A stretch of DNA of 64,000 bases from DATAOG01 sp963782885 (GTDB lineage: Bacteria > Pseudomonadota > Alphaproteobacteria > Geminicoccales > Geminicoccaceae): positions 33,176 through 97,175 of the forward strand of contig CAWALL010000012.1 in assembly GCA_963782885.1 (NCBI GenBank). The letters run 5' to 3'. A model generated the notes under the pieces. That model made no database searches. It was given only the letters and a program-made list of their open reading frames with translations, and was not told where the DNA came from. Below, piece by piece: positions 34,690-43,069 of the stretch (position 1 is its first letter; every line of letters begins with the position of its first letter). A program made the translations under genes and the position numbers.

Positions 34690-34692
34690 CCC
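34665..34692 (-). repeat. Right terminal inverted repeat of the IS
   Basis: Inverted partner of 33280-33307; it contains the transposase stop codon. Confidence 0.65.
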
Positions 34693-34842
34693 TGGGGAAA
34701 TCCTCGCCGAGGGCCAAAATGTAAGAATCTGTTCCGTTGCTTGATACGGTCCGGTGAGAACCGCATCTTCCCAACCCACGGCAGCTCAGGGCCTCCGTGT
34801 CAGCGGACTTGACGCACGTGGCGGCGCGGGAAGCTGCGCTCC

Positions 34843-34871
34843 TTGTTTATTTTCCTATATCTTGCTATAGT
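34843..34871 (+). promoter_or_regulatory. Sigma-70-like promoter candidate
   Basis: TTGTTT (34843-34848) and TATAGT (34866-34871) are separated by 17 bp in a short AT-rich patch. They read rightward into the small ORF at 34921. The match to the -35/-10 consensus and spacing is good, but it is not tested. Confidence 0.4.
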
Positions 34872-34920
34872 TGCGGGCGTGACCCATTGGCCTCCCGACC
34901 CGTCTACAGGAGCTCACGTC

Positions 34921-35094
34921 ATGATCACCGGCACCGAGATCAGCGCCCGGCGCTCGCCAGCCGGCGGTACCGCGCCCGGTCTGACGACCGCTCGAAGGCC
35001 GCCGCCGGCTTCCAAGAAACCAAACGAACCCGAGACACGTGCTTGGAATCAATGTTTTGGCTCGCCCGGGGGCGATGGCGCGCTCGGTATTTGA
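34921..35094 (+). CDS. Small ORF of unknown function
   Basis: 57 codons beginning with ATG, GGAG about 9 bases upstream and the promoter candidate ending 50 bp before. The predicted peptide (MITGTEISARRSPAGG...) has no recognised domain and is rich in Pro/Arg/Ala, so it may be noise or the stub of a gene lost around the IS. The rest of 34693-35193 holds nothing I can assign. Confidence 0.2.
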   Translation: MITGTEISARRSPAGGTAPGLTTARRPPPASKKPNEPETRAWNQCFGSPGGDGALGI

Positions 35095-35193
35095 TCCGCA
35101 TGAGCAGCGGCCAGCGGCGGAAACCGCGGTTCACGCACCGCCGGTCGCGGCCCGATCGCGATGCTCTGGCCGACGAGCAGCCGGGCGTTGAGG

Positions 35194-35982
35194 TCAAAGG
35201 ATCGTCCTGGTCGCGCCGCCGTCGATGAACAGATCGGCGCCCTGGATCTGGCCGGCGAGCGGCGAGGCGAGGAAAGCGACCAGGTTGGCGACGTCCGAGG
35301 GCTCGCCGTAACGGCGCAGGCCGGCGCTCGCCAGCTCTTTTTTCTCGTACTCTGGTCGGGAAATACCTTCGGCGGCGGCGCGCTGGTCGAGCAGCTGGTC
35401 GAGCCGGCCGGTCACGGTCATGCCCGGATGCACGGCGTTGACCCTGACCCCGTCGCGCAGGCCGAGACCGGAGAGCGCCTTGGTGAAGTTGGTGATCGCG
35501 GCATTGACCGCGCCGCCGATCATGAAGTTCGGGGTCGGCGTCTTGGAGGCGGCGCCGATCACGTTCACGACCGCTCCCTGGCTTGCCTTGAGCAGCGGCC
35601 AGAGCGCCCGCGACAGGCGGACACAGGCATAGAACTTGAGCGCGAAGCCATCCTCCCAAACGCTGTCGTCAAGTTGGAAAAAATCGCCGCTCTGGGTGGC
35701 GCCGGCGTTGTTGACCAGGATGTCGAGCCGGCCGAACGCGTGCTCGAGCGCGCCTTTCGCCGCCTGGCAGCCCTGGGGTGAGCGCAGGTCGGTCGCGCAG
35801 ATCTCGATCCTGCGGCCGGTTGTGCTCCCGATCGCCTGCGCCGCTTTGGCGAGGTCGCGCTCGGTGCGGGCGACCAGCAGCACGTCCGCGCCCGCCTCGG
35901 CGAGCGCGCTCGCGCAGGCGCGCCCGATGCCGCGGCTGCCGCCGGTCACCAGCGCCACCTTGTCGTTCAGTCCCAGATCCAT
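35194..35982 (-). CDS. SDR-family oxidoreductase lacking the canonical catalytic Tyr-Lys
   Basis: 262 residues, classical SDR size. The NAD(P) site LVTGGSRGIGRACASALAEA (as LVTGGSRGIGRA) and ILVNNAGATQ are intact. At the active site, where SDRs have Tyr-x3-Lys, it reads TPTPNFMIGGAVNAAITNF: no Tyr and Asn in place of Lys, so normal reduction chemistry is doubtful. Such members occur in acyl-CoA degradation clusters. The gene lies 12 bp downstream of the CoA-transferase gene on the same strand and is likely co-transcribed with it. Substrate unknown. Confidence 0.75.
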   Translation of the reverse strand: MDLGLNDKVALVTGGSRGIGRACASALAEAGADVLLVARTERDLAKAAQAIGSTTGRRIEICATDLRSPQGCQAAKGALEHAFGRLDILVNNAGATQSGDFFQLDDSVWEDGFALKFYACVRLSRALWPLLKASQGAVVNVIGAASKTPTPNFMIGGAVNAAITNFTKALSGLGLRDGVRVNAVHPGMTVTGRLDQLLDQRAAAEGISRPEYEKKELASAGLRRYGEPSDVANLVAFLASPLAGQIQGADLFIDGGATRTIL

Positions 35983-35994
35983 GTTGCCCCCCTT

Positions 35995-37152
35995 TTAAAA
36001 GACGCCCTTGAGCTTCATCGCCTCGAGCTCGGCGTCGGTGTAGCCGAGCCCGCGCAGGATCTCCTCGGAATGCTGGCCGAGCTCGGGCAGCGAAACGTCG
36101 AGCCGCCCGGGCTCGCCCTCGAACTTGACCGGCAGGCCGATGTGCTCCCAACCGCGGGCGTCCTCGACCACCATCCGGCGCGCGCGGACCTGCTCATCGT
36201 CGAGCCCCTCGCGCAGGCTCTTGACCGGAGCGAAGGCGACGTCCTTGCCCGCCATCCAGGCGACCCATTCGTCCCGAGTCCGGGTCCTGAAGGTCTGCTC
36301 GAGGAAATCACGCACGGCCTGCTGCGTGGGGCCGGGCGGCGGCTGGCAGAGCTCGATCAGGTCGGGCCGGCCGAGGGCGGTCAAGAGGTTGGTCGCGAAC
36401 TTGAGCTCGGCGCCGCCGAGCGCCACGAATTTTTGGTCCTTGGTCTGATAGACCCGGTACATGGCGTTGCCGCCCCAGGAGCGCTCGTCCTTGGCGACCG
36501 GCGAGCGCTGCTCCGCCATCGGCGGGCCGTAGTTGTTGGGCATGCCGGCGATCAGCGCGTCCATCATCGCGACATCGAGATAATCGCCGCGGCCGGTCCG
36601 CTCGCGCCGGAGCAGCGCCATCAGCACGCCCGCGAGCGCGGTGTTGGCGGCCAGCATGTCGGCCGCGGCGACCGCCGGGTTCCAGGGCCGGTCGTCCCAG
36701 CCCTGATTGACGCTCAGTACGCCCGACATGGCCTCGACCGCGAGGTCGTGCGCCGGCCGGTCGCGATAGGGCCCGCTCTGGCCATAGGCCGAGATCGAGA
36801 CGTAGACGATCCGCGGATTGCGGCCGGCCACCGCCCCATAGCCGACGCCCAGCCGGTCGATCACGCCCGGCCGGAAGGATTCGACGAACACGTCCGCCGA
36901 GTCGGCCAGGCGCAGCAGGGCCTCGACACCCTCGGCGGTCTTGAGGTTCAGGACCAGGCTTCGCTTGCCGCGGTGGGTGTTGGCGAAGAACACCGAGACG
37001 CCGTCCCGCTTCAGGCCGATGTCCCGGTTCGGCTCGCCGCCCGGGGGCTCGACCTTGATCACCAGCGCGCCATGGTCGGCCATGGCCTGGGTCATCGCCG
37101 GCCCGGGCAGGAACAAGGACAGATCGACGACCTTGATGCCTTCGAGCTTCAT
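35995..37152 (-). CDS. Class III CoA-transferase (CaiB/BaiF family)
   Basis: 385 residues. N-terminal VVDLSLFLPGPAMTQAMADHGA then VIKVEPPGGE, the RGKRSLVLNLKTAEG block, VFVESFRPGVIDRLGVGY near 90, and SGPYRDRPAHDLAVEAMSG near 125 (catalytic Asp in HDL) are family hallmarks. These enzymes move CoA between short organic acids such as oxalate, formate, carnitine or itaconate-like acids. A second member lies at 37649, and CitE/MaoC genes are 3-5 kb away. Substrate is not predictable. ATG at 37152; upstream lies the palindromic element at 37338-37497. Confidence 0.88.
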   Translation of the reverse strand: MKLEGIKVVDLSLFLPGPAMTQAMADHGALVIKVEPPGGEPNRDIGLKRDGVSVFFANTHRGKRSLVLNLKTAEGVEALLRLADSADVFVESFRPGVIDRLGVGYGAVAGRNPRIVYVSISAYGQSGPYRDRPAHDLAVEAMSGVLSVNQGWDDRPWNPAVAAADMLAANTALAGVLMALLRRERTGRGDYLDVAMMDALIAGMPNNYGPPMAEQRSPVAKDERSWGGNAMYRVYQTKDQKFVALGGAELKFATNLLTALGRPDLIELCQPPPGPTQQAVRDFLEQTFRTRTRDEWVAWMAGKDVAFAPVKSLREGLDDEQVRARRMVVEDARGWEHIGLPVKFEGEPGRLDVSLPELGQHSEEILRGLGYTDAELEAMKLKGVF

Positions 37153-37337
37153 CGATGGCCTCGGCCATCAGGCAGAGCCCGATCCCGCGCCGAGGATCTC
37201 GGGCATCCCGATGGTCGCCGATGACCGGGCCTGAACGTCATCCAAGCTGCCGATCGCCATACTTCGCCCTCGAGCCCCGATGGCCATGCCCTGAGGACCA
37301 CCTTGGCACGGCCCCCCGCAGGCGAGACTTCATGCTG

Positions 37338-37497
37338 TTAACGATTCGTCAACTCCTTCTCGCTATCGTGTGCCCTTCTCGATGGTCCATGCGACCCTGG
37401 GAATCTCGTCGCCGCCTTTTCCGCGGCCGGCGGAGTCCCAGGGTCGCATGGACCAAGCGAGGAAACGGTTAAGGCCAACACGCTAACCTTAGGTTAA
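37338..37497. repeat. Composite palindromic intergenic element, copy 1
   Basis: A perfect 19-bp inverted repeat (37384-37402 and 37436-37454, GGTCCATGCGACCCTGGGA) has a GANTC site at the inner end of each arm (GAATC 37401, GAGTC 37433). It is flanked by TTAA-N7-TCAA (37338-37352, with another GANTC in its spacer) and CTAA-N7-TTAA (37483-37497). A diverged copy with the same order and near-identical spacing is at 52358-52518. TTAA-N7-TTAA is the CtrA consensus and GANTC the CcrM methylation site in alphaproteobacteria. It lies between two genes on the minus strand, upstream of the CoA-transferase at 35995. Confidence 0.75.
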
Positions 37498-37648
37498 TGC
37501 GGACCCGCGAGCCGCCGCTTGCGCTGCTGCGCGCAGCGGCTGGCCGGCCGCGCGGAACGTGGAGTGCCGGTCGTCGATCCGGCGGGGCCGCGGTCGAGTC
37601 TTCGAGGGGCGACAACGAGCGTCGGCCCGGGCGCGCCCATCGATCCGG

Positions 37649-38836
37649 TCAGACGACATCTTCCGCCCGCAAAGCCTCGATCTCGTCCGGGGCGTAGCCG
37701 AGCTCGCGCAGCAGTTCGTCCGTGTCCTGGCCGAGCTTGGGCGCCGGGTGGGCCGGCACGTCCACTCCCATCCGGATCGGGCTCGCGACCAGCTTGAAGT
37801 CCGGACGATCGGGATGGTCGAGAACCTGCACGCCGCCGCGCTCGGCGACGAACCGATTGTCGAGCGCCGCCTGCAGATCGTAGACCGGCGCGCACGGGAC
37901 CGCCCCCCCCAGGACCTCGAGCCATTCGGCCGTGGTCCTGGCCGCAAGCACGGCGTCGAGGACCCCGGTCAGCCGGTCGCGGTTGGCATGACGCGCGGCC
38001 TGGTCGCGATAGGCGGGGTCGAGGGTGAGCTCCGGCCGGCCGATCCGCTCGCAGAGCAGCTCCCAGAACCGCTGGGTCTGGCACATGAAGAAGATCCAGC
38101 CGTCCTTCGTCCGGTACAGTTGCGAGGGCACGAGGTAGGGGTGGGCCGAGCGCGGCAGGCGCGTGGTGACGTGACCCTCGTTCAGGTACCAGGCGGCCGG
38201 ATAGCTCAGCTGGTGGAGCGCGACGTCGAACAGGCTGACGTCGACGTCGCGGCCGACCCCGGTCGTGCGCGCGGCGTGCAGGCCGCACATCAGCGCGAAG
38301 ACCGCGGTCATGCCTGTCATGAAATCGACCATCGAGAGGCCGAAACGCGCGGGCGGCCCGCCCGGCTCGCCGGTCAGTTCGAGAAAGCCGCACTCGGCCT
38401 GGACCAGGTAGTCGTAGCCCGGCCAGCCTTTTCTCGAACCCTCGCGGCCATAGGCCGAGAGATGGGCGCAGACGATCCTGGGGTTGATCGCCGCCAGGTC
38501 GGCGTAGCGCAGCCTGAGCTTCTCCGGCTGGTCGCCGCGCAGATTGCCGAACAGCCCGTCGGCGGTGGCCGCGAGCTTCTCCAGGATCTCGCGGCCCTTG
38601 GGATGCTTGAGATCGACGGTCAGCGAGCGCTTGTTCCGATTCAGGCTCTGATAGAACTGGCTGTCGTAACTTCCTAGAAAATAGGGACCGACGCCGCGTG
38701 CCATATCGCCGCCACTGGCCCGGTGCTCGAGCTTGATCACCTCGGCGCCCATGTCGGCCAGATGCGTGGTGCCGTAAGGCCCGGCGCCATACTGCTCGAC
38801 CGCCAGGACGCGCAGGCCCTCCAGTGGCAGCTGCAT
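37649..38836 (-). CDS. Class III CoA-transferase (CaiB/BaiF family), second copy
   Basis: 395 residues. VLAVEQYGAGPYGTTHLADMGA (split VLAVEQYGAGPYGT and HLADMGAEVIKLEH), NRNKRSLTVDLKHPKG, ADGLFGNLRGDQPEKLRLRY, and the catalytic-region GYDYLVQAECGFLELTGEP (Asp of GYDY) match the family. It differs strongly from the one at 35995, so probably has another acid or CoA donor. Same strand as the neighbours, but ~500 bp from the next gene downstream. ATG at 38836. Cytoplasmic. Confidence 0.88.
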   Translation of the reverse strand: MQLPLEGLRVLAVEQYGAGPYGTTHLADMGAEVIKLEHRASGGDMARGVGPYFLGSYDSQFYQSLNRNKRSLTVDLKHPKGREILEKLAATADGLFGNLRGDQPEKLRLRYADLAAINPRIVCAHLSAYGREGSRKGWPGYDYLVQAECGFLELTGEPGGPPARFGLSMVDFMTGMTAVFALMCGLHAARTTGVGRDVDVSLFDVALHQLSYPAAWYLNEGHVTTRLPRSAHPYLVPSQLYRTKDGWIFFMCQTQRFWELLCERIGRPELTLDPAYRDQAARHANRDRLTGVLDAVLAARTTAEWLEVLGGAVPCAPVYDLQAALDNRFVAERGGVQVLDHPDRPDFKLVASPIRMGVDVPAHPAPKLGQDTDELLRELGYAPDEIEALRAEDVV

Positions 38837-38899
38837 TCGCTGTTCCGCTCGACGATGCCTCAGCGCTTCTTAGCCGCTGGATCGGGCCGGTTCAACGGA

Positions 38900-39757
38900 T
38901 CACGCCGCACGCCGGTAAAAGGTGATCGCGGTGTCGCGGAACAGCTTTGTGACCTCCTCGGCCGAGCAGCCGGCGGTGACCCAGTCGAGGATCGCCACCC
39001 AGTCCGGGTAGCGGTGGGTCTGCTCCGAGACCGGCCAGTCGGAGCCGTACATCAGGCGATCGAAACCGAAGCAGTCGATGACGTGGTCGAGGTAGGGGCG
39101 GACCTGCTCGCGCGTCCAGTGCTGATGGTCGGCCTCGGTGATCACGCCCGAGAGCTTGCACCAGACGTGAGGGAGCGCGGCTAATTCTTTGATCTGGCTG
39201 CGCCAGGGCTCCATGCCGCCGTCGCGGATCGGCGGCTTGCCGATGTGGTCGAGCACGATCCGAACCTCTGAACACTGGCGCACGAGCTCGATCGCGTCGG
39301 CGAGCTGCCAGTGTTTGACGCAGAGATCGAAGGCGAGATCGAAACCGGAAAGCAGCTTGACGCCCTCGACGAAGCCTGGCCGCAGGCAGAACCCGGGCTC
39401 GCTCTCGATCTCGATCAGGCGGCGGATGCTGCGGGTGATGTCGTGCGCGGCGAGCTTCTCCAGATCCGGCGTGACCGCGGCGCCGCGCTCGAGCGGCGCG
39501 GCCGCGACCATGGCCTGAAGGCGGGAGTCGCGCTCCGCGAGCCCGGCGATGTAGGAGGCTTCCTGGAGGTACTGGCCGGGATCGGCCCCGACCTCGACGA
39601 ACACGACCTTCTCGACCTCGACCGGCCCGCGGGCGCGATCGAACTCGGGCAGCTCATGCACGCCCTCGTAGACGGGCTTGGCGCCCATCCAGGAATAGCG
39701 GAACCGGCCCGGGTCGTAGAGGTGGACATGGCTGTCGACGATCGGGAAGTCTGGCAT
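38900..39757 (-). CDS. Amidohydrolase 2 family (lactonase-like TIM-barrel hydrolase)
   Basis: 285 residues from the chosen ATG (39757), starting MPDFPIVDSHVHLYDPGRFR with the metal-binding His-x-His. VFVEVGADPGQYLQEASYIA near 53, RIVLDHIGKPPI near 168 and MYGSDWPVSEQTHRYPDW near 240 (metal Asp) are typical of L-fuconolactonase/4-sulfomuconolactone hydrolase-type proteins. It would open a lactone ring, or possibly decarboxylate, in the cytoplasm. A longer GTG start at 39814 overlaps the upstream region of yaiI and is less likely. It is 63 bp upstream of the CoA-transferase on the same strand, so they may be co-transcribed. Confidence 0.8.
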   Translation of the reverse strand: MPDFPIVDSHVHLYDPGRFRYSWMGAKPVYEGVHELPEFDRARGPVEVEKVVFVEVGADPGQYLQEASYIAGLAERDSRLQAMVAAAPLERGAAVTPDLEKLAAHDITRSIRRLIEIESEPGFCLRPGFVEGVKLLSGFDLAFDLCVKHWQLADAIELVRQCSEVRIVLDHIGKPPIRDGGMEPWRSQIKELAALPHVWCKLSGVITEADHQHWTREQVRPYLDHVIDCFGFDRLMYGSDWPVSEQTHRYPDWVAILDWVTAGCSAEEVTKLFRDTAITFYRRAA

Positions 39758-39824
39758 TTTTTTGGCTTTCAGGGCATCGCTTGCGTTGGTCCCTGACTGT
39801 GGCGCAAGCTTCACGGAGCCGTCA

Positions 39825-40313
39825 ATGGCGGCCGCAACGAGCCGGGAGGCCCGTCCGCTGCTCGAGATCTACGTCGATGCCGACGGCTGCCCGGTCAAGG
39901 ACGAGGTCTACCGGGTCGCGGAGCGCTATGGCCTGCGGGTCTGGGTGGTCGCCAACGACTGGCTGCGGGTACCGGACGAGCCGCTGGTTAGCCGGGTCGT
40001 AGTCAGCGCGGGGCTGGACCGCGCCGACGACTGGATCGCGGAGCGGATCGGATCGGGCGACGTCGCGATCACCCCCGACGTGCCGCTCGCCGATCGCTGC
40101 GTCAAGCGCGGCGCGCGGGTGATCGCGCCCAACGGCCGCGTCTTCACCGAAGCTTCGATCGGCAGCGATCTCGCTACCCGCAACCTGATGTCGGCGCTGC
40201 GCGAGGCCGGTACGATCCGGGGCGGCGGGCGGCCGTTCACGAAGCAGGACCGCTCGCGCTTCCTCGGCGCGCTCGACGCCGCGATCCAGGCGATCAGGCG
40301 CACGGCGCGCTGA
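39825..40313 (+). CDS. yaiI: YaiI/YqxD family protein (DUF188)
   Basis: 162 residues with the family pattern IYVDADGCPVKDEVYRVAER near the start, WVVANDWLRVP, GLDRADDWIAERI near 67, GDVAITPDVPLADRCVKRGA near 82 and RPFTKQDRSRFLGALD near 138. Conserved aspartates resemble a PIN-like nuclease site, though no function is established. Start is ATG 39825; the frame is open upstream across the neighbour's 5' end. Divergent from the amidohydrolase gene. A housekeeping-type gene unrelated to the acyl-CoA genes around it. Confidence 0.9.
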   Translation: MAAATSREARPLLEIYVDADGCPVKDEVYRVAERYGLRVWVVANDWLRVPDEPLVSRVVVSAGLDRADDWIAERIGSGDVAITPDVPLADRCVKRGARVIAPNGRVFTEASIGSDLATRNLMSALREAGTIRGGGRPFTKQDRSRFLGALDAAIQAIRRTAR

Positions 40314-40400
40314 GCCGTCGAGCGTGGCCCAGGAGTTGGCAGGCGCCGGGCTTTGATGCTTAGTGGCGGGGGCAGCGGAGACAGGAAGCAGGAACGAGGC

Positions 40401-41256
40401 ATGAGCGACGAAAAGATCCAGCCGCGGCGCAATTTCCTGTTCGTGCCCGGGACCCGGCCGGACCGGTTCCCGAAGGCGCTCGCGGCCGGCCCCGACATGG
40501 TCACGGTCGACCTCGAGGACGCTGTGATCCCGCCGCAGAAGGACGAGGCGCGGGCGCTGACCATGCCGCTGTTCGACGGCACTGCCGATCGGATCGAGCG
40601 GGTGGTCCGGATCAACGGCATGAGGACGGCCTTCGGCCTCAGGGACCTGCTCGCGATCATCGAGCATCCGACGCCGCCCGATGGCATCATGCTGCCCAAG
40701 GTCGAGTCCGCGGACGAGGTCCGGATCGTCGCGGCCCTGCTCGAGCGGGCGGCGCGGAGGGTCAACCTGCACGTGATCATCGAGAGCAACCCCGGGCTCG
40801 ACAGGGTCCAGGCGATCGCCGGTGCTTCGCCCAGCGGTCAAGTCGCTGCTGTTCGGGGCGGTCGACATGGCGGCCGAACTGGGCTCGGCCATGGACTTCA
40901 CCTCGATGCTCTATGCCCGGAGCCGGGTCGTGCACGCGGCCGCGAGCCATGGCCTTGATGCGATCGACGTGCCCTGGCTCGACCTCGAGGACGAGGCGGG
41001 CCTGCTCGAGGAGTGCCGCCTGGTGCAGGCGCTGGGCTTCACCGGCAAGGCCGCGATCCACCCCAAGCAGCTGCCGGTGATCAATGGCGTCTTCACCCCC
41101 GGGCCCGAGCGCATCGCCTATGCCAGGAAGGTGATCGCGGCGTTCGAGGCGGCGCCCGACGGCCTGGTCGTGGTCGACGGCAAGCTGATCGAGATCCCGG
41201 TCGCGCGGATCGCAAGGCGGACGCTTGCGGTCGCCGAAGCGATCGGGCGGACGTGA
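40401..41256 (+). pseudogene. CitE-like CoA-ester lyase, frameshifted
   Basis: ATG 40401 starts RRNFLFVPGTRPDRFPKALA with VTVDLEDAVIPPQKDEARA (Mg/CoA site), VRINGMRTAFGLRDL and IMLPKVESADEVRIVAALLE, all typical of HpcH/HpaI-CitE lyases such as citramalyl-CoA or beta-methylmalyl-CoA lyase. At ~40831 the frame goes wrong. The rest (VKSLLFGAVDMAAELG, GKAAIHPKQLPVINGVF) continues one frame over to 41256. One extra base in TCGCCCAGCGGTC explains it. The intact protein would be ~285 residues. It is followed 12 bp later by a MaoC gene that has a nonsense codon. The lyase would cleave a C5/C6 hydroxyacyl-CoA to acetyl-CoA and an oxo-acid. Confidence 0.82.
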
Positions 41257-41268
41257 GAGGGCGGGGCC

Positions 41269-41805
41269 ATGGTCGCTGAGGCTGTCAGAGTCGGAAAGAA
41301 CCGCTATCGCGAGTCCTACGGCCGCTATTTCGAGGATTTCCGGGTTGGCGACGTCGACGAGCACCGGCCCGGGCGGACCATCACCGAGGCCGACAACACC
41401 TGGTTCACGCTGCTCACGATGAACCAGCACCCGCTGCACTTCGATCGCGAATACGCCCGCCAGACCGAGTTCGGCCAGCCGATCGTCAACAGCGCGCTGA
41501 CGCTCGCCGTGGTCACCGGCATGAGCGTTTCGGACGTCAGCCAAAAGGCGATCGCCAACCTTGGCTGGACCGACATCGTGATGCCGGCGCCGGTGTTCAA
41601 CGGCGACACGCTGTACGCGGAATCCGAGGTCCTGGAGAAGCGCGAATCGAGGTCGCGCCCGACCCAGGGAATCGTCACGATCCAGACCCGCGCCTGCTAG
41701 GCCGACGGCACCCTGGTCATCACCTTCAGGCGGACCATGCTGATCCCCAAGCGCGGCCACGCGGTCGAGGACAAGATTTTGGCGATCGACCAGCCCGAGG
41801 TCTGA
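41269..41805 (+). pseudogene. MaoC-like hydratase with in-frame stop
   Basis: ATG 41269 encodes a hot-dog-fold MaoC hydratase: GRYFEDFRVGDVDEHRPGRT, ITEADNTWFTLLTMNQHPLH (catalytic Asp/His region), FGQPIVNSALTLAVVTGMSV, VFNGDTLYAESEVLEKRES. A TAG at 41698-41700 stops it at residue 143, but the same frame continues ADGTLVITFRRTMLIPKRGH to a stop at 41805, the normal C-terminus. A single C-to-T change at a CAG would give this. The complete protein is ~178 residues, like itaconyl-CoA or mesaconyl-C4-CoA hydratases. With the CitE neighbour, a hydratase-lyase pair for a branched C5 acyl-CoA is plausible. Confidence 0.8.
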
Positions 41806-41810
41806 GCGCG

Positions 41811-42968
41811 ATGTCCGGACGTTCGGCCGTGGATGGCGACGAATCGCAGATGCTCGACAGCATCGAGCGCTGGCTCGAGCGCGCCGTCCGGCCGCGGGTC
41901 ATGGATCTCGAGCGGGCGGATAGCTGCGCGCCCGAGCTGATCGAGCAGATGAAGGCGTTCGGCCTGTTCGGCGCGACCATCGCTCCCGAGCACGGCGGGC
42001 TCGGGCTCCCGGCGCTGACCTATGCCCGAATCGTGGCCCGAATCGCCGAGGTCTGGATCGCGCTGCCCGGCTACTTCAACACCCACCTGATCATGGCCGA
42101 GATCGTCCAGCGCTTCGGCACCGAGGCGCAAAAGCGGCACTTCCTGCCGCGCTTCGCCACGGGCGAGCTTCGGGGCGGCCTGGCGTTGACCGAGCCCGAC
42201 GGCGGCACCGACCTGCAGGCGATCCGCACCCGCGCCGTCCGCCGGGGCGAGGGCTACGTGATCAACGGCGCCAAGACCTGGATCACCAATGGCGTCGGCG
42301 GCTCCTGCTTCGCCCTTCTGGTCAAGACCGACCCCGCGGCCGAGCCCCGCCACCGCGGCATGTCGCTGTTCCTCGCCGAGAAGGGCCCGGGCTTCCGGGT
42401 AGGCCGAAAATTGGAAAAACTCGGCTACCACGGCATCGAATCCGCCGAGCTTTTCTGCGAGGATTACGCCGTCCCCGCCGAATGCCTGATCGGCGAGATC
42501 GAGGGCCAGGGCTTTGCCCAGGTCATGGCCGGGCTCGAGCTCGGCCGGATCAACGTCGCCGCCCGCAGCGTCGGCCTCGCCAAGGCCGCCCTCGACGATT
42601 CTCTGCGTTACGCCCAGATCCGAAAGACCTTCGGAAAACCGATCGCGGAGCATCAGGCGATCCAGCTCAAGCTCGCCGAGATGGCGACCCGCACCGAGGC
42701 TGCCCGCCTGCTGACCGAAGCCGCCGCACGGACCTACGATCGCGGCGAGCGCTGTGACCTCGCCGCCGGCATGGCCAAATACTTCGCCTCCGAGACCGCG
42801 CTCGAGAACAGCCTGGAGGCGATGCGCATCCACGGCGCCGCCGGCTATTCCCGGGAATACCCGATCGAACGCTACTACCGCGACGCGCCCTTGCTCTGCA
42901 TCGGCGAGGGCACCAACGAGATCCAGCGGCTCGTCATCGCCAGACAGCTGCTCGCCCGCTCACGCTGA
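41811..42968 (+). CDS. Acyl-CoA dehydrogenase
   Basis: 385 residues, FAD-dependent. GLFGATIAPEHGGLGLPALTY near 42 (as GATIAPEHGGLGLP), the FAD/substrate loop GLALTEPDGGTDLQAIRTRA, GYVINGAKTWITNGVGGSCF, RKTFGKPIAEHQAIQLKLAEM and the end EYPIERYYRDAPLLCIGEGTNE with the catalytic Glu before GT are diagnostic. It introduces an alpha-beta double bond into an acyl-CoA and passes electrons to ETF. ATG is 5 bp after the MaoC stop, so citE-maoC-acd is one operon. Chain specificity is not predictable. Appears intact. Confidence 0.92.
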   Translation: MSGRSAVDGDESQMLDSIERWLERAVRPRVMDLERADSCAPELIEQMKAFGLFGATIAPEHGGLGLPALTYARIVARIAEVWIALPGYFNTHLIMAEIVQRFGTEAQKRHFLPRFATGELRGGLALTEPDGGTDLQAIRTRAVRRGEGYVINGAKTWITNGVGGSCFALLVKTDPAAEPRHRGMSLFLAEKGPGFRVGRKLEKLGYHGIESAELFCEDYAVPAECLIGEIEGQGFAQVMAGLELGRINVAARSVGLAKAALDDSLRYAQIRKTFGKPIAEHQAIQLKLAEMATRTEAARLLTEAAARTYDRGERCDLAAGMAKYFASETALENSLEAMRIHGAAGYSREYPIERYYRDAPLLCIGEGTNEIQRLVIARQLLARSR

Positions 42969-43069
42969 CGTCCCTGACCGATGCCGATCCCCGACCAGCT
43001 GGGTCTCGAGGCACCAAGGCACGCGAATCCCACCAGCTGGCGGGCCCAGGAGCGAACCGACCGAACGTC

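Larger units (their letters stand above)
33280..34692 (+). mobile_element. IS256-family insertion sequence (~1.4 kb)
   Basis: One mutator-type transposase gene framed by imperfect inverted ends. The left end GGGTGAAGTCCTAGGATTGC (33280-33299) and following GGGAA match the reverse complement of the right end, GGGTCAAGTCCTGATCGTGC then TGGGAA (34665-34692). About 20 of 27 positions agree. The right end overlaps the transposase stop codon. No 8-9 bp target duplication is visible just outside these ends, so either the element is old or the true ends differ by a few bases. Confidence 0.75.

Noticed and set aside
33271..34701. Target-site duplication flanking the IS
   Set aside because: The 9 bp on either side of the inferred ends do not match.
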